From the NCBI GenBank assembly GCA_002385885.1, contig DGEI01000022.1, positions 14,226 to 78,225 of the forward strand: a stretch of 64,000 bases of DNA, read 5' to 3'. The translations under genes were made by a program, and so were the position numbers. Shown in pieces: positions 24,801-33,357 of this stretch. This DNA is from Firmicutes bacterium UBA3930 (lineage in GTDB: Bacteria > Bacillota > Clostridia > Caldicoprobacterales > Caldicoprobacteraceae). The number at the start of each line of letters is the position of its first letter. Position 1 is the first letter of the stretch. The notes under the pieces are model-generated. The model ran no database searches and was not told the DNA's origin. It saw only the letters and a program-made list of their open reading frames with translations.

Positions 24801-25470
24801 TATTATCTGCCGCTAAGACATTGATTTTATCCCCGACAAAAGAGTTAGCTTTTACATAGGAAGCAACATTTTCATAACAGTTAATACAGTCTCCGGCAAT
24901 TAACTTAAGATCTTTTTCCTTGAGAATTTCAGCGGTTACATCATTCTTAACAGATATTTGATGCCCTGCTATGATCATTGTTTTGGGCGCAAGATAAGAA
25001 ATAAAATCAGAATCAATCTCAATTTCGTCCGGATATACCTTATACGCGTCAAAGTCCATATATGTTCTGATCCCGTTTACCATGGGAAAATTTAACGCGC
25101 AAGCTCCTCTGAGGCTTTCTTGCAGTATCACCATCCCATTTGCAATGATATCACCTTTGGTTTCCCTGGATATATCCTTTATAAGCACTACTCCGTTTAC
25201 GACAATAACCGTATTTGCTTCACCGGCAAAATCTGAATCTGATGCCTCGAATACTCCGTTTATCACACGTATATTATCATTTTTACTCAACGGTATTGTT
25301 GAAGCAATGCTGGATTTGGGGATACCTGCAATCGCACTCATCACCTCCTCCGACGCATCGTTTGGCAGGATTAGAAGTGCAATATTACGGATTTCCTCAA
25401 TTTGGCGAATGGAATTAACATCGTTAAGATGCCTCAGATCGCATACAGGCATATTAGTATACTTGCTCAT
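24793..25470 (-). CDS. Unrecognised protein with repeated hydrophobic NG-type strands, first gene of the ECF sigma unit
   Basis: 225 residues, no signal peptide or membrane helix. The middle (about residues 65-135) shows short beta-strand-like units ending in NG (RVINGVF, VVNGVVL, IANGMVIL, MVNGIRTY), which suggests a small beta-solenoid comparable in style to bactofilin-like folds; this is only a visual impression. The C-terminal part has a CINC pair (about residue 195). ATG 25470 has GAGGAGG nine bases upstream. Its end overlaps the sigma gene by eight bases, so the two are very likely functionally linked, for example as sensor or anti-sigma. Function unknown. Confidence 0.8.
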   Translation of the reverse strand: MSKYTNMPVCDLRHLNDVNSIRQIEEIRNIALLILPNDASEEVMSAIAGIPKSSIASTIPLSKNDNIRVINGVFEASDSDFAGEANTVIVVNGVVLIKDISRETKGDIIANGMVILQESLRGACALNFPMVNGIRTYMDFDAYKVYPDEIEIDSDFISYLAPKTMIIAGHQISVKNDVTAEILKEKDLKLIAGDCINCYENVASYVKANSFVGDKINVLAADNNG

Positions 25471-25797
25471 AGAAAAACCTCCTCAATTTTTGTTTTACAC
25501 TAAGAAAGACGGAAAAACGGTGCAAACTGTCCAGTATTATTATATATTTTTTTATTTTTGGCGCCGGTTTACAGTCCCATATATAAACAGTTGGTTTCAG
25601 GAGTTCTGTATTTCACCGTTTCTATAACCCAAAAATAGAGTTTCTTTTAAGGCGGATTACCGAATAAAGCCTTATATTTTTCTACAGCCGATTGATGAAT
25701 ACCACAGTACAACAACATAATATACCAATAATAGTATGTTTACAATGCCTTGCCAATACAGCCATTATGCATAATTCATCTCTTGCCAATCAATAAC
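25471..25797. other. Divergent intergenic region between the ECF unit and the radical-SAM pair
   Basis: Separates two divergent operons. No gene is seen. The minus-strand side must hold the promoter of the ECF unit; it contains CCGTTTTTCCGTCTTTC, reminiscent of ECF -10 regions, but a matching -35 at the right distance was not identified. The plus-strand side leads into the LexA-like box and promoter. Confidence 0.5.
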
Positions 25798-25811
25798 CGA
25801 ACATATGTTTG
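25798..25811 (+). promoter_or_regulatory. Probable LexA (SOS) box
   Basis: The sequence CGAACATATGTTTG matches the Gram-positive LexA/DinR box (optimal form CGAACATATGTTCG) at 13 of 14 positions. It overlaps the -35 element of the promoter of the downstream radical-SAM gene, the usual place for LexA repression. Confidence 0.8.
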
Positions 25812-25837
25812 CATTATGGAAAATGTTGTGGTAGAAT
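25809..25837 (+). promoter_or_regulatory. Promoter of the radical-SAM/DUF4130 pair
   Basis: -35 TTGCAT (25809-25814), 17-base spacer, -10 TAGAAT (25832-25837), 34 bases before the start codon. The LexA-like box shares three bases with the -35 element. Confidence 0.65.
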
Positions 25838-25871
25838 TTAATGGGATAGTATATTGGGGAGGTTTCCATTT

Positions 25872-27182
25872 ATGGATTTACATACAAAACTGAAGATATT
25901 GGGGGCTGCCGCCAAATACGACGTATCCTGTTCGTCCAGTGGAAGCTCCCGGAAAAATACTAATGGCGGCTTAGGCAATGCCAGCTTGCCCGGAATCTGC
26001 CACAGCTGGTCGGATGACGGGCGCTGTATTTCACTGCTTAAAGTTTTGCTTTCCAACTGCTGCGTGTACAATTGCCTCTATTGTGTAAACCGTGCAGCGT
26101 CGGACACACCCCGTGCGACATTTACTCCCGACCAGATAGCTCAACTTACCGTGAATTTTTACAAGAGGAATTATATCGAAGGCTTGTTCTTAAGTTCAGC
26201 GGTATACAAAAACCCTGACTATACCATGGAACTTATGCTCAGCACCGTAATAAAGCTAAGAAAGGAGTACTGTTTCAACGGTTATATTCACGTCAAAGCT
26301 ATTCCGGGAGCAGATCCCCTGTTAATTGATGAAACAGGAAAATATGTTGACCGTATGAGTGTCAACATAGAATTACCGTCAAATCAGGGACTTAAGCTTC
26401 TGGCACCCCAAAAAAATAAAGATTCTATTATAAAGCCCATGGAATTCATTTATAACAGGATACTGCAAACCAGAGAAGAAAAGAAATTATTCAGGAGCAC
26501 CCCCTCTTTTGCTCCTGCAGGACAAACCACACAGCTGATTGTGGGTGCAACTATGGATCACGATCTGAAGATTCTACACCTGTCGGAAAGCCTGTATAAA
26601 CGATTTTCTCTAAAAAGGGTATACTATTCAGCATATGTTCCCGTCACCCGTCATCCCAGCCTTCCCATCATTGCCAATCCTCCTTTGCTTCGTGAACACA
26701 GGCTTTATCAGGCTGACTGGCTCTTGAGGTTCTATGGCTTTACAGCCGGCGAGCTGTTGGACGAAAAGCATCCCAATCTTGATACAGAATTGGATCCAAA
26801 ATCATCCTGGGCTCTTCGAAACCTTGATCTTTTTCCGGTTGAGGTTAACACGGCTGACTATGAAGCGCTTGTCAGAGTTCCGGGAATAGGGGTAAAATCT
26901 GCCAAGCGCATTATTACTGCCAGAAAGCATCATATGATTGACTATGAGACATTAAAAAGATTCGGCGTAGTCGTCAAAAGGGCGCGCCACTTTATAACGT
27001 GCCGCGGCAAATATTACGGTGAAAGAAATACTGGCGGGACAGATCTCAGGTACCTGTTGATACCAGGAACAGTAAGAAAGAATAAAACCACTACACCAGG
27101 TGAGCAGCTTACGTTACAGGCTCTCTATCCCCATGCTTTTACCGGTATTGATATCTTCACCACAATAACCGGGGAGATGTAA
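25872..27182 (+). CDS. Putative DNA modification/repair radical SAM protein (TIGR03916 type)
   Basis: 436 residues. The N-terminal half is a radical SAM domain with the [4Fe-4S] motif Cys64-x3-Cys68-x2-Cys71 (CVYNCLYC). The C-terminal part ends with a helix-hairpin-helix DNA-binding motif (about residues 325-350; VRVPGIGVKSAKRIITARK). The family is known to co-occur with a DUF4130 or uracil-DNA-glycosylase-linked partner, and that partner is the next gene, three bases away. The reaction is unknown; DNA repair or base modification is the family-based prediction. The start is ATG 25872 with GGGGAGG nine bases upstream. An LexA-like box in the promoter supports a DNA-damage role. Confidence 0.9.
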   Translation: MDLHTKLKILGAAAKYDVSCSSSGSSRKNTNGGLGNASLPGICHSWSDDGRCISLLKVLLSNCCVYNCLYCVNRAASDTPRATFTPDQIAQLTVNFYKRNYIEGLFLSSAVYKNPDYTMELMLSTVIKLRKEYCFNGYIHVKAIPGADPLLIDETGKYVDRMSVNIELPSNQGLKLLAPQKNKDSIIKPMEFIYNRILQTREEKKLFRSTPSFAPAGQTTQLIVGATMDHDLKILHLSESLYKRFSLKRVYYSAYVPVTRHPSLPIIANPPLLREHRLYQADWLLRFYGFTAGELLDEKHPNLDTELDPKSSWALRNLDLFPVEVNTADYEALVRVPGIGVKSAKRIITARKHHMIDYETLKRFGVVVKRARHFITCRGKYYGERNTGGTDLRYLLIPGTVRKNKTTTPGEQLTLQALYPHAFTGIDIFTTITGEM

Positions 27183-27185
27183 AAA

Positions 27186-27950
27186 ATGATCTATTACATT
27201 TACGATGGAAGCTTTGAAGGAATGTTAACTGCTGTATATGAGTCATATATCCGTCATGAGTGTCCGGAAAAGATCCTTAAAGGCGACTGCCTGCAGGATA
27301 ATCTTTTTGTAGAATATGTGTTTATAGATACCGATGAGCAAAAAGCCAAAACTCTTTATGATGCCGTCAAGAAAAAAATCTCTCCCGGCGCTGTAAAATG
27401 CATACTATATGCTTATCTTTCAGAGGACAAAGAGGCCGGTACCGCCGTATATCAATATCTTAAATTGGGATGGAAGATGGGTAAACAGGTGGATTCAGCC
27501 ATAGCACACCCATGGGTCTTTCAGATACATACCCTGTACAATAAAGTAAGAGGGGAAGCCGGCAGGATGCTGGGACTGATACGATTCAACCTGTTAAGAA
27601 ACGGTATATATTATGCTTCAATCGAACCAGATCATAATATACTGAGTATTATTGCCCATCATTTTAAGCAACGGATGCCCCGCCAGGACTGGATAATCCA
27701 TGATGTCAAAAGGGATTTGGCTGCTGTCTGTCATGATCATCAATGCATTATAATACCATTTGAATTTGACGGCCCATTGCCTTTGGACCAGCAGGAAATT
27801 GATTATCAAAGCCTGTGGAAAGAATACTTTAAGGACATTGCAATTAAGAGCAGGATTAATCCAAAATTACAGCGTCAGAACATGCCTTTACGGTACTGGA
27901 AGCATCTGGTCGAAAAACCCGGCGCTGCAAAATACTTCTATCCAAAGTAG
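27186..27950 (+). CDS. DUF4130 DNA-metabolism protein, partner of the radical SAM protein (TIGR03915 type)
   Basis: 254 residues. Starts MIYYIYDGSFEGMLTAVYES, as TIGR03915/DUF4130 proteins do, and keeps the central RFNLLRNGIYYASIEPDHNI and the C-terminal MPLRYWKHLVEK. In some genomes this domain is fused to a uracil-DNA-glycosylase domain; here it stands alone. It begins three bases after the radical-SAM gene, with GGGGAG before the start, so the two form one operon. Cellular role unproven; the constant pairing suggests one complex or pathway acting on DNA. Confidence 0.9.
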   Translation: MIYYIYDGSFEGMLTAVYESYIRHECPEKILKGDCLQDNLFVEYVFIDTDEQKAKTLYDAVKKKISPGAVKCILYAYLSEDKEAGTAVYQYLKLGWKMGKQVDSAIAHPWVFQIHTLYNKVRGEAGRMLGLIRFNLLRNGIYYASIEPDHNILSIIAHHFKQRMPRQDWIIHDVKRDLAAVCHDHQCIIIPFEFDGPLPLDQQEIDYQSLWKEYFKDIAIKSRINPKLQRQNMPLRYWKHLVEKPGAAKYFYPK

Positions 27951-27970
27951 TATATTCACCGAACCTGCAT

Positions 27971-28004
27971 AAAAAAACACGGCTTGGCGCCGTGTTTTAA
28001 AAAA
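27971..28004. terminator. Bidirectional rho-independent terminator
   Basis: A 10-bp stem AAAACACGGC/GCCGTGTTTT (27974-27983 and 27989-27998) with a 5-base loop and T tracts on both strands, between two convergent genes. Confidence 0.9.
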
Positions 28005-28039
28005 TATATAGTAACAATCAAATAAAAGGAGGTCCTTGA

Positions 28040-29032
28040 TTATAATATTCTTCTTCCCCAGACAAACGTCCGCTGATAGTACCCAGAATCAAGGGTATCT
28101 ATTCTAACATATTTACTGTTGGAAGAGGAAGCATGAATAAACTTTCCATCCCCTATATATATGCCCACATGATCACTATAATCATTATCCGAAATTGTAT
28201 CGAAAAATACTAAATCTCCTTTTTTGAGCTCCTGCCGGGACAACTTTGGGAAATTGTCATTGTATCCCTGATCCTTTGCTGAACGCAGAAGCGATATCCC
28301 GAAGTGTTTAAATATGTAGGAAGTAAATCCCGAACAGTCAAATGCATCCGGACCGGCCGCACCATATTTGTATGGAGCCCCCAAATATTTTTGGGCATAA
28401 GCTATAATCGAATCAACCAGACCGGTATCCGAATCTCCGCGGCTTACACTTCCATTTCCTGAACTTGCATTGGAACTGAACAGCTTTGCACGTGTATTTT
28501 TCCCAACGATACCATCAACATAGAGACTGTTGGCTTTTTGAAAGGCTATAACCGCTGAATGGGTTTTTGGGCCAAAGATTCCGTCAGCTTTACCACAATT
28601 GAATCCCAACTCGTTCAACCGTTTTTGGAGGGTGATAACATCAGTGCCCCGATCCCCCTGCCGTAAAGTCCTGGATATTGCCGTTCCTTCACTTCCGCTG
28701 TTCGAAGAAGCCGGATTCCCATTGTTCGCATTCCCGCTGCCATATAGCTTGCCAAATGTTTTCGGCCCGGCTATTCCATCGGGAACCAGGTTATTTGCTT
28801 TTTGAAAGTCAATCACTGCTTTCCGGGTAATCGGTCCAAAAATACCATCTGCCCGGTCAGAAAGAAAACCCAAATTGATTAACGCTTGCTGTAAAGTTGC
28901 TACTTCAGATCCCCTGCTGCCCATTTTTAAAAGTATGTTATTTGCATATGCGGTACCGGGGTAAGCAGAAAAAGCAACTATTGCGAGGAGCATTGAAAAG
29001 AGTATACACGCAATCCGCATCCTCTTATTCAT
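28040..29032 (-). CDS. Secreted NlpC/P60 peptidoglycan hydrolase with two peptidoglycan-binding domains
   Basis: 330 residues: signal peptide (about 1-30, cleavage near TAYA-NN), two PG_binding_1 domains (about 36-96 and 123-184, each with GxxGxxVxxLQ and DGIFGPxT), a serine/glycine-rich linker and a C-terminal NlpC/P60 cysteine peptidase domain. Catalytic Cys233 (DCSGF), His288 (DHVGIY) and His300 are present. It should cut the stem peptide (gamma-D-Glu to diaminopimelate) outside the cell during growth or spore development. ATG 29032 has AAGGGGGTG upstream. Monocistronic by its surroundings. Confidence 0.92.
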   Translation of the reverse strand: MNKRMRIACILFSMLLAIVAFSAYPGTAYANNILLKMGSRGSEVATLQQALINLGFLSDRADGIFGPITRKAVIDFQKANNLVPDGIAGPKTFGKLYGSGNANNGNPASSNSGSEGTAISRTLRQGDRGTDVITLQKRLNELGFNCGKADGIFGPKTHSAVIAFQKANSLYVDGIVGKNTRAKLFSSNASSGNGSVSRGDSDTGLVDSIIAYAQKYLGAPYKYGAAGPDAFDCSGFTSYIFKHFGISLLRSAKDQGYNDNFPKLSRQELKKGDLVFFDTISDNDYSDHVGIYIGDGKFIHASSSNSKYVRIDTLDSGYYQRTFVWGRRIL

Positions 29033-29209
29033 CGCAGCTTCACCCCCTTGTCCTTGTTTATTTCATTATAATTTCTGACCATGAAAAAATCAAACCAGCA
29101 TTCTGGCTAAAAAAAAGGATATAGCCGCTTATTCTATAAATGTTACACATTTATTACATAATTGTTTCGTATTTCTAAAATTTTCTAAATATGTTGATAT
29201 TATATCCTG

Positions 29210-29902
29210 TTATTTAATTTCAGTAATGTATTTGAGATCAAAATCCAAATAATCACAGGATACAAGGTGGTAATTAATTCCATCTATATATCCTTCTGTT
29301 ACACTGTTTAAGCTAGCACCGTGAAGGTGCCCGAATACAACATGGCTTACAGGAAATTCCCTAATCAAATGGGCTATTTGATTCTCTTCACCTTTTTCAT
29401 CAAAGGGAGGATAATGAAGAAGCACGATAATATCATCGGCATTTTTCGCACTGGACAACGATAGTCTCAGTCTTTGAACCTCTCTATTGAATATCTTTAT
29501 ATCATGCTGCAAATCCTCACTCTCTTCAAAAACCGCCCAGCCTCTTGTCCCGCAGAAGGTAACCCCGCTCATCTCAATGCTGTCATTCTGAATTGCAAAT
29601 ATACCGGATGGCAATATACTCCTCACCCGTGAAATAGACGACCACCAATAATCATGGTTCCCTCTGATAATTATCTTTTTTCCGGGCAATTCACCAATAC
29701 TATCAAGATCCGGTTGGGCATCATCCAAATTCATAGCCCAGCTTATATCACCCGGTATAAGGACTATATCTTCAGGAGCAACTTTTCTTATCCAGTTAAT
29801 CCTTATTCTTTCCCAATGATTAGCCCAATGCTGTCCAAATATTTCCATAGGTTTAGGCCTGATGCTTGACAGATGCAGATCTCCAATTGCAAATACTTTC
29901 AT
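29210..29902 (-). CDS. Metallophosphoesterase (COG1768-like)
   Basis: 230-residue calcineurin-type phosphoesterase with all five metal-binding blocks: GDLHLS, GDISWAM, GNHDYWW, LLHYPP and GHLHGA. Substrate unknown; cytoplasmic. The start chosen is ATG 29902 (MKVFAIGDLHLSS), ten bases after AGGGGA. The frame could extend 27 codons upstream through the terminator of the preceding gene, which makes a longer protein unlikely. Confidence 0.88.
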   Translation of the reverse strand: MKVFAIGDLHLSSIRPKPMEIFGQHWANHWERIRINWIRKVAPEDIVLIPGDISWAMNLDDAQPDLDSIGELPGKKIIIRGNHDYWWSSISRVRSILPSGIFAIQNDSIEMSGVTFCGTRGWAVFEESEDLQHDIKIFNREVQRLRLSLSSAKNADDIIVLLHYPPFDEKGEENQIAHLIREFPVSHVVFGHLHGASLNSVTEGYIDGINYHLVSCDYLDFDLKYITEIK

Positions 29903-29920
29903 CCTTTGCATTCCCCTTAT

Positions 29921-29955
29921 GAAAAAACCATGGTGCAGTGCATCACGGTTTTTTC
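29921..29955 (-). terminator. Rho-independent terminator after the adenylate kinase gene
   Basis: A long imperfect palindrome (17-bp stem with one mismatch and one G-U) ending in TTTTTTC on the minus strand, about 40 bases after the adenylate kinase stop and just before the next gene's ribosome-binding site. Confidence 0.8.
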
Positions 29956-29995
29956 GAAGTATAATACCAAATCCATTATACAAGTGTAACTTTAA

Positions 29996-30652
29996 TTATA
30001 CCAGCCCTCTTTTTGAAAATTCCTGAATTATTTGTTCATGAACCTCCTGGGATGTCATTGAAACATCATCAATTGTCAGGCTGATATACATACAATTGTG
30101 CTCCCGGTAATAATCCTTTAGAGCGGCAGTCTTTTCTTTATATTCATCCAATCGTTTATTTATAGTTTCTTCGTTATCGTCATCCCGGATTTTTAATGGA
30201 ACTTTGCATTCAGGACATACGGTATATCCCTGGCTTATATGATATACCCTCCTGCAGCCTGGACAGACCCTTCTGCCCAATAAACGGTGCAATATTACCT
30301 CCCGTGTTACATTTAAATCCAGAACCGCATCGATCCGCATATTCAATGAACTCATCATTCTATCCAGTGCCTGCGCTTGTTCGGTTGTGCGGGGAAAACC
30401 GTCAAATATTATTCCTTTGGCATCTTTTAACTTTTTTAACGTATCTTCCACTACACGATTTGTCACTTCATCTGAAACCAGCTTGCCTTCTTTCAGTACC
30501 TGGACATCTCTGTATAGCGGGTGCTCGGGCTGTTTAAGTATTTCCCGGAACAAATCCCCCGTAGATATATGAACCAGGCCAAGGCATTCTATAAGATGCT
30601 GCCCTTGAGTCCCTTTTCCGGATCCCGGCGGTCCAAGCATTATAATATTCAT
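29996..30652 (-). CDS. adk: Adenylate kinase, divergent zinc-LID form
   Basis: 218 residues. Interconverts ATP + AMP and 2 ADP. P-loop GPPGSGKGTQ at residues 7-16, AMP-binding STGDLFRE and DGFPRTTEQAQAL, and a LID domain with a four-cysteine zinc site (Cys130, 133, 146, 149). The spacing between the two CxxC pairs is 12 residues; the usual LID has 16, and the customary PPK stretch is missing. The gene is not in the ribosomal-protein secY-adk-map operon where the main clostridial adk lies, so it may be a second copy. ATG 30652 with AGGAGG upstream is chosen over an eight-codon longer frame. Confidence 0.87.
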   Translation of the reverse strand: MNIIMLGPPGSGKGTQGQHLIECLGLVHISTGDLFREILKQPEHPLYRDVQVLKEGKLVSDEVTNRVVEDTLKKLKDAKGIIFDGFPRTTEQAQALDRMMSSLNMRIDAVLDLNVTREVILHRLLGRRVCPGCRRVYHISQGYTVCPECKVPLKIRDDDNEETINKRLDEYKEKTAALKDYYREHNCMYISLTIDDVSMTSQEVHEQIIQEFSKRGLV

Positions 30653-30843
30653 TATTATGTACCTCCTCATGCTCACAATAATCTATATTATCAGTAATAA
30701 TATTATCATAATCCGGACTTAAAATACTGAATCAATAAACACATGTAAAAAAATACCGAAATTCGCAATAGGCTTCTTTTCCTCACAGCCACAGATGTTC
30801 AAACATAATGCTTATATTATATCACCCAATACCCTGAGTATTA

Positions 30844-32130
30844 TTAATCATTTGTTGGCCTTTTCCTTCCAAATCTCAATTTTACAGTTAACACCCGGTC
30901 TGTAGAGAAAATTCTTCCAGCAGTAAAAATCAAAATAACAAATACTACGAACATGTAGATTATTCCGTAGAAAACAATATTGTAATTTCCAAGTATTATG
31001 TTCTGAGAAGCTATAAACGGATGACTGAATGGTATCAGCATTATCAATATCTTGATCGGCAGAGAAAGAGAGTTTATATCTGAAAACATAGATATAAAAT
31101 ATGGAATCATAATAAGAAACACAAGCGGCAGGATCATAGTCTGAGCACTCTTCAAATCTTCCACCATGACACCCAGTATAATGGCCAAACCCAGAGCACA
31201 TAGTATTGCCAAAAACAAAGATATGCCCAATAATACAAAATCATTTGGACTAAACTGGAGGCCCAGCTGTTGGATTAGCTGGCTGGCCTGCCCGCTGCTC
31301 GGGATATTGCCCATAAGGCCGCTCATGTAATACCTGAACCCAACCATGTAAACACCTGCTGATATTAAGCCAACCAAGCCGGAGGCAGCCATCTTGGTAA
31401 TCACAATATAGTTCCTGCTTATGGGAACGGTGAGGAGCGTTTCCAGAGTTTTATCCTGTTTTTCCAGAGCTATAGCCGACAATACCATTTGGGAAGAATA
31501 AAGAATTATCATCATAAGAATGATGGGGACAAATATTGACTGGGAATAGACAATACTGCTTACTTCGGCAGCTGAACCGGCTGCCATTTTATTCTTCACA
31601 ATGACAAAATCCTTGCTTTTTATCGGATTTTTCAAATCCTCGGGATCTATATCAGGAAGTTTTTCCTTCAAATAATTATTTGAAATATACCTGTTTATTT
31701 CCCTGATGACCCCTTCAACCAGAGCTGAACCGGCTGAACTGCTTATTGAAAAACTTCGAATGTAGGTATATGCTTCTATATCTTTGAATTTAAACTGTGA
31801 CGCTGCCTCGCCAAATCCTTCGGGGATAACGATGAGAAGATCAATATTATTGTCATTTGCATATTCTACAGCCATCGATTTATCCTTCTCCTCCAGAAGA
31901 TTTACATTAAAACCGGCATGAGACAGATTGCTTATTAGCACGTTGGATTCCTGGGAACTGTCAAGATCAACGATATAAACATCTTTTTCTGTAGTGACCT
32001 TTTCCATTTCAGATTTGGCTATTACACCCAAAAAATAGAACAATCCGGTTGTAAACAACAGGGATATAATAATCTGAAAGGTAATCATTTCTTTAATTTC
32101 TTTTTTGAGCAGATTAATAAACTTATTCAT
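30844..32130 (-). CDS. ABC-2 type exporter permease (NatB-like)
   Basis: 428 residues: one N-terminal membrane helix (about 17-37), a large extracytoplasmic domain (about 40-195) and five C-terminal helices, the topology of NatB/YhaP-type ABC-2 permeases. The phrase LEKQDKTLETLLTVPISRNYIVITK is split here as LEKQDKTLETLL and TVPISRNYIVITK; it is the conserved cytoplasmic coupling motif. It overlaps the ATPase gene by four bases (ATGA). Exported substrate unknown; sodium, drugs and peptides are all known for relatives. Confidence 0.87.
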   Translation of the reverse strand: MNKFINLLKKEIKEMITFQIIISLLFTTGLFYFLGVIAKSEMEKVTTEKDVYIVDLDSSQESNVLISNLSHAGFNVNLLEEKDKSMAVEYANDNNIDLLIVIPEGFGEAASQFKFKDIEAYTYIRSFSISSSAGSALVEGVIREINRYISNNYLKEKLPDIDPEDLKNPIKSKDFVIVKNKMAAGSAAEVSSIVYSQSIFVPIILMMIILYSSQMVLSAIALEKQDKTLETLLTVPISRNYIVITKMAASGLVGLISAGVYMVGFRYYMSGLMGNIPSSGQASQLIQQLGLQFSPNDFVLLGISLFLAILCALGLAIILGVMVEDLKSAQTMILPLVFLIMIPYFISMFSDINSLSLPIKILIMLIPFSHPFIASQNIILGNYNIVFYGIIYMFVVFVILIFTAGRIFSTDRVLTVKLRFGRKRPTND

Positions 32131-32852
32131 TGTACCAGCCTCCTAAACACTTCTTCCAGGTTCTGAGCCGAGTATTCCTGCTTCAATAATTCAGGTTCTC
32201 CGATTTCAAGTATTTTGCCTTTATCTATTATTGCAACTCTATCCGACAAGAAATCGATCTCCAACATGTTATGAGACGAAAGAAGTACGGAAATTCCTTC
32301 CTGCACAAAACTTCTTATAATTTCCCGGATTTCTAAAGAATTTATAACATCCAGACCTGAAGTAGGTTCATCCAGTATGGCCAGCCTGGGTTTTGTCATC
32401 AATGCTCTTGCCAGTAAAAGCTTCCTTACCATACCTTTACTGTATGTACCCACCTTATCTTTTAGCCTGTCTTTAAACCCCACAATTTCAACTGCTCTCT
32501 CAACGTATTCATCAAACTCCTGCTTATCCTTAGCATAAAATCCTGCCATAAATTTCAGATAATCTATACCTGTCAGGTTCTTATAGGCCCCAGCCTCTTC
32601 CGGAAGGTATGTTATTGCTTCCCGTATCTTTTGGGGGTTCTTCTTAAGATCCAACCCCATCATCTCCACCCTTCCCTCGGTATATGAAAGAAGGGTGGCC
32701 ACGATTCTTAGAGTGGTAGTCTTTCCGGCGCCATTTGGCCCTATCAAGGCAAATATTTCACCTTTTTTTACTTCAAAGCTGATACCTTTCAGAGCTTCTC
32801 GTCTGCCGTAGCTTTTCTTTAAGTTCTCGACGCGTAAAATAATATCATTCAT
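32127..32852 (-). CDS. ABC exporter ATPase (NatA-like)
   Basis: 241-residue ATPase: Walker A GPNGAGKTT, signature YSKGMVRK, Walker B LAILDEPTSGLD, H-loop SSHNMLEI. The YSKGM signature is common in ABC-2 exporter ATPases. It is paired with the permease by a four-base overlap. The start is ATG 32852; the frame extends 13 codons further but without a ribosome-binding site. GGAGG lies eleven bases before the chosen start. Confidence 0.9.
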   Translation of the reverse strand: MNDIILRVENLKKSYGRREALKGISFEVKKGEIFALIGPNGAGKTTTLRIVATLLSYTEGRVEMMGLDLKKNPQKIREAITYLPEEAGAYKNLTGIDYLKFMAGFYAKDKQEFDEYVERAVEIVGFKDRLKDKVGTYSKGMVRKLLLARALMTKPRLAILDEPTSGLDVINSLEIREIIRSFVQEGISVLLSSHNMLEIDFLSDRVAIIDKGKILEIGEPELLKQEYSAQNLEEVFRRLVQ

Positions 32853-33236
32853 AATACCTTTATCCTCCCAACATATTATGCAGCATACCACTGCGCCAGA
32901 GCAGGCAGCAGCATACGCCTGTTACATTTTATATAGCATTTTTTATAAACATCCAAATTATATGCTGATAAGCAAGCTAAGAAAAATACAATAAAAGGCA
33001 AAAAGATTTTATCACATCGGAACAAAAAATACAATGGAATTGTATTTTTGCAGAATACTATTTATTTCAATCACTGGTATTCAAGGTGATTGACGTAATA
33101 TTCTTTACAAAAAATATACGCTAAAGGTTTATGAAATTTTAAGATTTTGAGAGCAGATTATATAGTATAATTCATATAGACATACGTCTGAAGGCTTATC
33201 ATGCTGTTATATCAGCAATAACCCTGATGTGTCAAA
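32853..33236. other. Divergent intergenic region
   Basis: AT-rich, no gene or RNA recognised. It must contain the minus-strand promoter of the ABC-2 exporter pair; no clear element was identified. Only short imperfect inverted repeats are visible. Confidence 0.5.
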
Positions 33237-33264
33237 TTGTCAAGTTGATTATATGCCATATAAA
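33237..33264 (+). promoter_or_regulatory. Candidate promoter of the PAP2 gene
   Basis: -35 TTGTCA (33237-33242), 16-base spacer, -10 TATAAA (33259-33264), about 93 bases before the start codon. Confidence 0.5.
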
Positions 33265-33357
33265 CAAATCCGGTGTTCCAGGAATGTTATTTGTTTCGAA
33301 TACCTGAAACCATACCACCGGGTTATATAGCTTTGCAAAGATTAATGGAGGTTTGGA

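Noticed and set aside
25500..25560. ECF-type promoter for the sigma operon around CCGTC
   Set aside because: No GAAAC-like -35 at the required 16-17 base distance; cannot be supported.
28022..28110. Plus-strand AAAGGAGG followed by TTG inside the NlpC/P60 gene end
   Set aside because: The frame closes after about 20 codons and lies antisense to a clear gene.
33063..33075. Match of CAATCACTGGT to the sequence next to the stem-loop at 23720
   Set aside because: Only 11 bases shared and no continuation of similarity; likely chance.
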